DNA of 10,460 nt from Acanthamoeba sp. SK_2022b (Eukaryota > Discosea > Longamoebia > Acanthamoebidae): the NCBI GenBank assembly GCA_027943245.1, contig JANDJZ010001169.1:1-10460 (forward strand), written 5' to 3'. A program made the position numbers and the translations under genes. The notes below the pieces were generated by a model. That model made no database searches and was not told the origin of the DNA. It saw only the letters and a program-made list of their open reading frames with translations. Of this stretch, positions 6,311-10,460 are shown in pieces (the stretch's first letter is position 1; every line of letters begins with the position of its first letter).

Positions 6311-9300
6311 ATGCTCAGAAGCCCGCAACGAAGATTCCTCCTGTTACTGACTTTCCTGGGTATTGCCTACGCGCTCTGGCTGCTGGCTTTCTGGCCCGGT
6401 GTTCTGGGGCAGGACAGCTTGGCGATCATGCTGGAGGTGGAAACCGACAGAGTGGCCCAGGCGGGCAAGCCTGCATTCTGGTATCTCTACAACCTCTGGC
6501 TCTACGGGCCATGGCGACTCGTGGAAGCCCCCATTATCGTGCAGATGTGCGTCAGCACCATCGTGAGCGCGCGCATCCTGAGCTGGATGCTGGGCCAGCG
6601 CCTGTACAAAAGCTTCTGGTACTGCCTTTTCTTTGTCACGCTCGCCCCGAGCGTGCTCTATTACTCCATAGCACTGTATTCCGATGGAATCTATGCCATG
6701 GCCATGATGGGCATGCTTTTCGAAATATGGCTTTGCTACCGTGCGCGGCGCATTGATGCGGTGGCGTGCGGCATGCTGGCCCTGACAATTCCCTTTGCAT
6801 TGTTCGCCCGCCCCAATGGGTTCATCAATACCATCGGCTTGGTCGCACTGTTCTTTGTCCTGCCACGCCTTCATCGATGGAAGCTGCTGGCCGTGACACT
6901 GCCATGGTGCGCCATCGCATTGTTCGCCAACACCCAATACAAATACCACACACCCATTGGCAGCGTCTTCCCGCTTGCACTGTATGAAACCGTCGGTTTC
7001 ATGGAGCACAGACCCATGGGCTTGTGGGAGTACGACAAGCCCCGCATATCCGATAAATCGGTGGAAGCGCTGACTTCCACGGGAAAATCCCTGGCCCACA
7101 TACTGAAGTTCCACGACCACTACTATTGGGACCCGCTCATCTTCAGCGACGAGGGCCCCGCGCTTTTGCACCTTCCCAAGCAGGCAAAGAAGACAATTGT
7201 CAAAGAATTCTTCAAATACAATCTTTGGCATAACTTCCCCGCCTTCATGGCAAGCAGGGTCAATATATTCACATACGCCGCCCTCGCCAATGGCGGACTT
7301 CCGCCTCCCGAAGCCGCGCAATATATTCTTTCGCAAACAAAATCGGAATCATCCGTTCTATTCCGGGAGTTGCTGTCGCACCAGATTTTGATGCCATGGT
7401 ACAACTTCGCGTTGGAATATCGCGCAATATTCTGGGCGCCTTGGCTGGGACTTTTCCTCATTCTGGCCACCACCGCGAAGGCATGGCGCCTGCGGGATCG
7501 AAGCGGTCTCGTCGTGTGCAGTGTCTTCGTTCTGCAACTGACTGCCGTCTTCTTCTTCTCTATTGCCGGAGAATATCGATACCTTCTTTCCTTCTTCACG
7601 GCGCCGCTCGTGCTGCTTCCGGTATTTACGAGCCTGTCGTCAAGTCCATCCAGCACGGCAGCCACCCCGTCCGGAAATGTAAAAAAAATTTCCGACAAAT
7701 TACCACAAAGCGGCGCTTCCGGCCCATCGATTAGAATCAAGAATTCTCTTTCCCACAGACTGATTCGTTCCAACGAAAAATCGCAGCTCTGGCCTAGAAT
7801 ATTGGCCTCAAATTTCATGCGGCGCAAATTAGGATTCTATTTTTCAGTGCTATGGCTGGCTTTCGTGCTGATTGCGGCGACCAAGCGCCTGATCCGGTTC
7901 TTCCCCCCGCCAGATGCCGAAATCAACGGTGATGCGTACTGGACCTACCTGCCCAATGCCCGCAAGCTGCTGGACCAGCCCTGGACTTTTCTGACCACGG
8001 ATCCCTCCAGCTACCACGTCGCTCCTCTGGGCTACATGTGGGCCGCCCTGTGGGATGTGGACCCGGCACGCATTCAGCTGGCCAACTGCGTGCTGTTCCT
8101 TACATGCATCCTGCTGATGTGGCGTTGCGCCATCCTGCTGGGAGGCCTGTGGGCCGGTGTTGTGGCAACCGCTCTGCTGGTCTTCTTCCCGGTGCTGGCA
8201 TCTTTCGTCCCTCAGGTGCTGACGGAATCGCCGTATCTGTTCGGTCTGATGCTGTGCACCACGGCCGCCACCGAGTACGCGCTGGGCAACCGCCGCCCCC
8301 GCATGATGCTGGGCCTCTTCGCCGCCGGGCTGACGATCACCCTGCTGTCGCGGCCCGTGCTGCAGCTTTTTGCACTGGGTGGCCTGATCGCCGCGCTGGC
8401 GTTCACCATACTCTGCGCGCGCCGTGCCCATCCAACCAGGGGCGTCATGGCCCGGCTGGCGAAGTACATCAATCATCGGCTGTGCGTGGCCTTGCTGGCC
8501 GCCCTGCTGCTGCCTGCCGCCGTGGTCGTGAAGAACGGCCTGTGCTTTGGGGTCTGGGGCCTTGGCACCGGCGCCGGATCCGGGCTTTACTACGGTCTCA
8601 GTCCGTTCAAGATGGGATTGGAGCCTGTGTACTCCGGCTTCAAATACGACGCAGGCATCACTCCTCTCACCGCCGCCCCCCACACCCGGGGCAATCCGCT
8701 GCACAGCGACGCCGACCGCGTCAATGCACGGGTGGCGATGGACATCGCAAAAAACACCTCGCTGCAGGATAACGCGTCGTTCTTTGCGGGAAAGCTCAAG
8801 GCATGGCTGTTCTACAGCACGCCCGAGCTGCGCATAGCATCCAAGCTGCGCAGCCTCAGAACCTTCGAATGGTTGGCCATCGTCCTCGCAGCCCTGGCCC
8901 TGGCCCTACGAACCCTGGGAGCCAGACGCGCGCCCGCGCAAGCCCGACAGCCACTGCCCGGACCCCAGGGGACGGACGGTGAAAAGCTGGTGGTGCTATC
9001 GCTGCTGCTGCTGCTGGTCCTGGGCATGGCCCTGCAACTGACCCCCGTGCTCTACAACACCCGCTACAACCTCTTTTTCCTGGAGCCCTGGCTGATGCTG
9101 CTGTGCGGTGTCAGCATCGCCGTTCTGCTGCAATGGCCCGCCGGCCCGATGCGCGGCGGGACGGCAGGTGCCCGCACGTGGTGGCGGAAATGGCTGCCTG
9201 GGAAGATCCTCGTCGCCGTGCTCCTGGCAGCACTGCCTCCGGCACTGACCCGCCATGCGGTTCGCCACGAAACCTGGAACATGAACCCCTACCGTCCCGG

Positions 9301-9343
9301 CCCCGTGCAGACCTTGCTGGGCAGGACACACCGGTCGTGCTGA
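6311..9343 (+). CDS. Fusion of a GT-C-like membrane domain and an ArnT/PMT-like GT-C glycosyltransferase
   Basis: A 1010-aa frame holding two membrane domains. Residues 1-444 are a paralogue of the 2059-3474 product, sharing FWPGVLGQDS (27-36), LFEIWL, EFFKYNLWHN (299-308), ASRVNIF, WAPWLG and AGEYRYLL. Residues 445-502 are a polar, AT-rich linker. Residues 503-1010 are a complete GT-C enzyme of the ArnT/PMT type: an acidic first loop with GDAYWTYLPNA (D541), VLTESPYLF (E639), a GSGLYYG loop, and NTRYNLFFLEPW near R918, which resembles the RYxLPxxP region of the family. Such enzymes transfer sugars from polyprenyl phosphate to lipid A, other glycolipids or proteins in the periplasm. The ATG is 8 nt after the acyltransferase stop. 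An eight-A run at 7681-7688 lies in the linker, and a one-base change there would split the halves. An internal ATG at 7817 could restart the second domain but lacks a clear ribosome site. A frameshift or sequencing error remains possible. Confidence 0.82.
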   Translation: MLRSPQRRFLLLLTFLGIAYALWLLAFWPGVLGQDSLAIMLEVETDRVAQAGKPAFWYLYNLWLYGPWRLVEAPIIVQMCVSTIVSARILSWMLGQRLYKSFWYCLFFVTLAPSVLYYSIALYSDGIYAMAMMGMLFEIWLCYRARRIDAVACGMLALTIPFALFARPNGFINTIGLVALFFVLPRLHRWKLLAVTLPWCAIALFANTQYKYHTPIGSVFPLALYETVGFMEHRPMGLWEYDKPRISDKSVEALTSTGKSLAHILKFHDHYYWDPLIFSDEGPALLHLPKQAKKTIVKEFFKYNLWHNFPAFMASRVNIFTYAALANGGLPPPEAAQYILSQTKSESSVLFRELLSHQILMPWYNFALEYRAIFWAPWLGLFLILATTAKAWRLRDRSGLVVCSVFVLQLTAVFFFSIAGEYRYLLSFFTAPLVLLPVFTSLSSSPSSTAATPSGNVKKISDKLPQSGASGPSIRIKNSLSHRLIRSNEKSQLWPRILASNFMRRKLGFYFSVLWLAFVLIAATKRLIRFFPPPDAEINGDAYWTYLPNARKLLDQPWTFLTTDPSSYHVAPLGYMWAALWDVDPARIQLANCVLFLTCILLMWRCAILLGGLWAGVVATALLVFFPVLASFVPQVLTESPYLFGLMLCTTAATEYALGNRRPRMMLGLFAAGLTITLLSRPVLQLFALGGLIAALAFTILCARRAHPTRGVMARLAKYINHRLCVALLAALLLPAAVVVKNGLCFGVWGLGTGAGSGLYYGLSPFKMGLEPVYSGFKYDAGITPLTAAPHTRGNPLHSDADRVNARVAMDIAKNTSLQDNASFFAGKLKAWLFYSTPELRIASKLRSLRTFEWLAIVLAALALALRTLGARRAPAQARQPLPGPQGTDGEKLVVLSLLLLLVLGMALQLTPVLYNTRYNLFFLEPWLMLLCGVSIAVLLQWPAGPMRGGTAGARTWWRKWLPGKILVAVLLAALPPALTRHAVRHETWNMNPYRPGPVQTLLGRTHRSC
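7681..7688 (+). repeat. A8 homopolymer in the interdomain linker
   Basis: Eight consecutive A bases encode part of V457, K458, K459 and I460. One extra A would give a TAG stop at 7732-7734 and a 474-aa first domain; one fewer would give a TGA stop at 7761-7763. The tract lies in a stretch of about 42% GC (25 of 60 bases at 7681-7740 by hand count), against 67% at 8041-8100. Confidence 0.9.
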
Positions 9344-9488
9344 TAATGGCGCTGCGGACAATGTGCCACCAGGTATTGCGCCACCACTCATCCCGCTGTG
9401 GTTTCCTTTAACATCATGGATTACCATTGTTCACGATCTCTTTTAAGGCGCACCATTGCATTGCCTCAGCGCAGCCGGAGCAAGTACC
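9344..9488 (+). other. Intergenic region between the GT-C fusion and the 79-aa gene
   Basis: This stretch becomes AT-rich around 9406-9450, as promoter regions in GC-rich genomes often do, but I find no matched -35/-10 pair. The 7-bp direct repeat ACCATTG occurs at 9423-9429 and 9452-9458. A 6-bp inverted repeat TGGCGC/GCGCCA (9347-9352, 9378-9383) has a 25-nt loop and no T-run, so no terminator is called. Confidence 0.35.
9477..9480 (+). promoter_or_regulatory. Ribosome binding site of the 79-aa gene
   Basis: GGAG with an eight-base spacer to the ATG at 9489. It supports that start over the in-frame TTG at 9456, which has no such site. Confidence 0.6.
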
Positions 9489-9728
9489 ATGGAAGCCGCA
9501 CTGCCCATTCAATTGGACGGGGAGCCCCACACATATGCATTCCATGGCAATGACAATCTGCGTCCGGCAGGCGACGGCGATCTGCTGGTGAGCTTCAACT
9601 GCCCGCCAGGCACCGTCGTGACCTGGCATGGCGCGGAACTGCTAAGGTCCACGCTTCCCGAAGCCGCTCGCGCGTTGATACAGCAAGGCGTGCCCATCGA
9701 CCCCTACTACCGCCACGAGCCTCGCTGA
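9489..9728 (+). CDS. Small protein of unknown function (79 aa)
   Basis: I do not recognise a family. The product starts MEAALPIQLDGEPHTYAFHG and is soluble-looking, with no signal peptide or membrane span. A middle part rich in Gly, Asp and Pro includes DGDLLVSFNCPPGTVVTWHG. The last third is likely helical (TLPEAARALIQQG), followed by a short tail PIDPYYRHEPR. Support for a real gene comes from the GGAG ribosome site, ordinary GC-rich codon use, and its place 21 nt before the SMR-like gene in the same direction. An in-frame TTG at 9456 would add 11 residues. It may be the first gene of the operon with the SMR-like protein and the GT2 enzyme, and so an accessory to glycan synthesis, but that is only inferred from position. 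Confidence 0.65.
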   Translation: MEAALPIQLDGEPHTYAFHGNDNLRPAGDGDLLVSFNCPPGTVVTWHGAELLRSTLPEAARALIQQGVPIDPYYRHEPR

Positions 9729-9749
9729 CGCCCTCGTCCAATCCACTAC

Positions 9750-10100
9750 ATGACTCCGTTCCTCACCAGCATCACCATCCTGTGCGTCCTGGGCATATCG
9801 CTAGGACAGATGCTTTTCAAGAAAGCCGCGCAATCCATACCGGATGCCGCCACCTGGCAGCATTGGGTGTTCAACGGCTGGCTCATCACCGCACTCGCCC
9901 TCTACGGCATCACGACCCTGGTCTGGATCTGGGTGCTGCGCCATGCGCCGCTGCATCTGGCCTATCCCTTCATGGGACTGGCATTCGTGATCGTGCCGTG
10001 CCTGGGCTGGCTGTTCCTGGGTGAGCCCATCCGCATTCCCACGCTGATCGGCGGCGCCCTGATCCTCGCCGGCATTACCATCACCGCCCACGCATCCTGA
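9750..10100 (+). CDS. SMR/EamA-like small membrane protein, possible lipid-linked sugar flippase subunit (ArnE/ArnF-like)
   Basis: A 116-aa protein with four predicted membrane spans (about 5-22, 40-60, 66-86 and 92-112), the size and topology of the small multidrug resistance/EamA fold. The N-terminal LGQMLFKKAA and the YPFMGLAFVIVPCLGWLFLGEPI block are typical of the ArnE/ArnF-like branch, which moves undecaprenyl-phosphate-aminoarabinose across the inner membrane. In drug-exporting SMR proteins such as EmrE, helix 1 carries an essential Glu (E14); here no Glu is present in that helix (Gln at the GQM position), which argues for a sugar-lipid rather than a drug transport role. The ATG is 21 nt after the 79-aa gene, and a GT2 gene starts 5 nt after its stop. 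A flippase next to a polyprenyl-phosphate glycosyltransferase is a common pairing, as in gtrA-gtrB. It lacks a partner subunit in view and may act as a homodimer. Confidence 0.82.
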   Translation: MTPFLTSITILCVLGISLGQMLFKKAAQSIPDAATWQHWVFNGWLITALALYGITTLVWIWVLRHAPLHLAYPFMGLAFVIVPCLGWLFLGEPIRIPTLIGGALILAGITITAHAS

Positions 10101-10105
10101 GCTCC

Positions 10106-10460
10106 ATGTCCACGACCATGCGCATTGCCGTCGCCATCCCCTGCTACAAGGTCACCCAGCACGTGCTCGGTGTCATCAATGCCATCGGTCCCGAGGTAGA
10201 GGCCATCTATGCCGTGGACGATGCCTGCCCCGCCGGCAGTGGACGCTTCATCGAGGAGAACAACACGGACCCACGCGTGCGCGTGCTCTACAACCCCGAG
10301 AACCGGGGCGTGGGCGGCGCCATCGTCACGGCCTACAAGGCGGCGATTGCCGACGGCATGGACATCGTGGTCAAGATCGATGGCGATGGTCAGATGGACC
10401 CGTCGCTGCTACCGCTGTTCGTGCGTCCCCTGCTGCGCCACCAGGCCGACTACACCAAGG
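10106..10460 (+). CDS. Family 2 glycosyltransferase, DPM1/GtrB-like N-terminal part (3' end outside window)
   Basis: 118 codons of a GT-A fold glycosyltransferase are visible. The motifs are AIPCYK at the N-terminus, VDDACPAGSG (37-46) for nucleotide-sugar binding, NRGVGGAIVTAYKAA (66-80), and KIDGDGQMDP (90-99) with the DxD-type metal-binding Asp pair D92/D94. This pattern is that of dolichyl/undecaprenyl-phosphate sugar synthases, which place a sugar from a nucleotide donor onto a membrane lipid phosphate in the cytoplasm. It starts 5 nt after the SMR-like gene, so the two are very likely cotranslated. A second Met at codon 5 is an alternative start; neither start has a strong ribosome site. 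Whether C-terminal membrane helices follow, as in GtrB, cannot be seen. Polymerising or protein-modifying GT2 enzymes remain possible. Confidence 0.88.
   Translation, partial: MSTTMRIAVAIPCYKVTQHVLGVINAIGPEVEAIYAVDDACPAGSGRFIEENNTDPRVRVLYNPENRGVGGAIVTAYKAAIADGMDIVVKIDGDGQMDPSLLPLFVRPLLRHQADYTK

Noticed and set aside
9002..9017. CTG trinucleotide run in the GT-C domain
   Set aside because: It encodes leucines in a membrane span and matches the preferred Leu codon, so it is not evidence of a functional repeat.
7817..9343. Second GT-C domain as a separate gene starting at the ATG 7817
   Set aside because: As given, there is no stop between the two domains and no clear ribosome site before 7817, so one fused frame is reported. 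The alternative is kept as a finding.
9347..9383. Terminator hairpin after the GT-C fusion
   Set aside because: The stem is 6 bp with a 25-nt loop and no T-run follows.
9346..9411. Short ATG-started frame of about 21 codons just after the GT-C stop
   Set aside because: It has no ribosome site and no recognisable feature, and it is the tail of an out-of-frame shadow of the GT-C gene.

Overview
The window looks like a chromosomal segment of a high-GC betaproteobacterium, most likely a member of the Comamonadaceae such as Delftia, Comamonas or Acidovorax. This rests on the GC-rich codon use and on remembered resemblance of the RF3 and Kdp proteins to that family. No database search was possible, so the genus is an inference. 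I see no tRNA or rRNA gene, CRISPR array, transposase or clear mobile-element end.

Left part (1-1869, minus strand): the start of a kdp potassium-uptake operon, in the order kdpF, an unnamed 27-residue membrane peptide, then kdpA. kdpA runs off the left edge only a few residues before its expected end, so kdpB, kdpC and regulators would be expected further left. The three genes are tightly packed with good ribosome binding sites.

Middle (2059-6302, plus strand): a divergent multi-membrane-span protein of a GT-C-like type (about 471 aa), then prfC (peptide chain release factor RF3, with a TTG start). An acyltransferase-3 family sugar/lipid O-acyltransferase starts 24 nt after prfC ends. A housekeeping translation gene therefore sits inside a group of envelope-glycan genes.

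Right part (6311-10460, plus strand): a 1010-aa open reading frame whose first ~444 residues are a paralogue of the 2059-3474 protein. Its last ~508 residues are a complete ArnT/PMT-like GT-C glycosyltransferase. The two halves are joined by a ~58-residue AT-rich linker containing a run of eight A. It is followed by a 79-aa protein of unknown function, a four-helix SMR/ArnE-like small membrane protein, and the N-terminal part of a family 2 glycosyltransferase that runs off the right edge.

Together, 5274-10460 reads as a polyprenyl-phosphate-linked sugar module. The GT2 enzyme would charge a lipid carrier in the cytoplasm, the SMR-like protein would help flip it, and one or more GT-C proteins would transfer the sugar on the periplasmic side. 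The acyltransferase would decorate the product. The actual sugar and acceptor (LPS, other glycolipid or protein) cannot be read from the sequence. The most interesting point is the GT-C-like/GT-C fusion and whether its A8 tract makes it a true fusion, a slippage-controlled pair, or a sequencing artefact.
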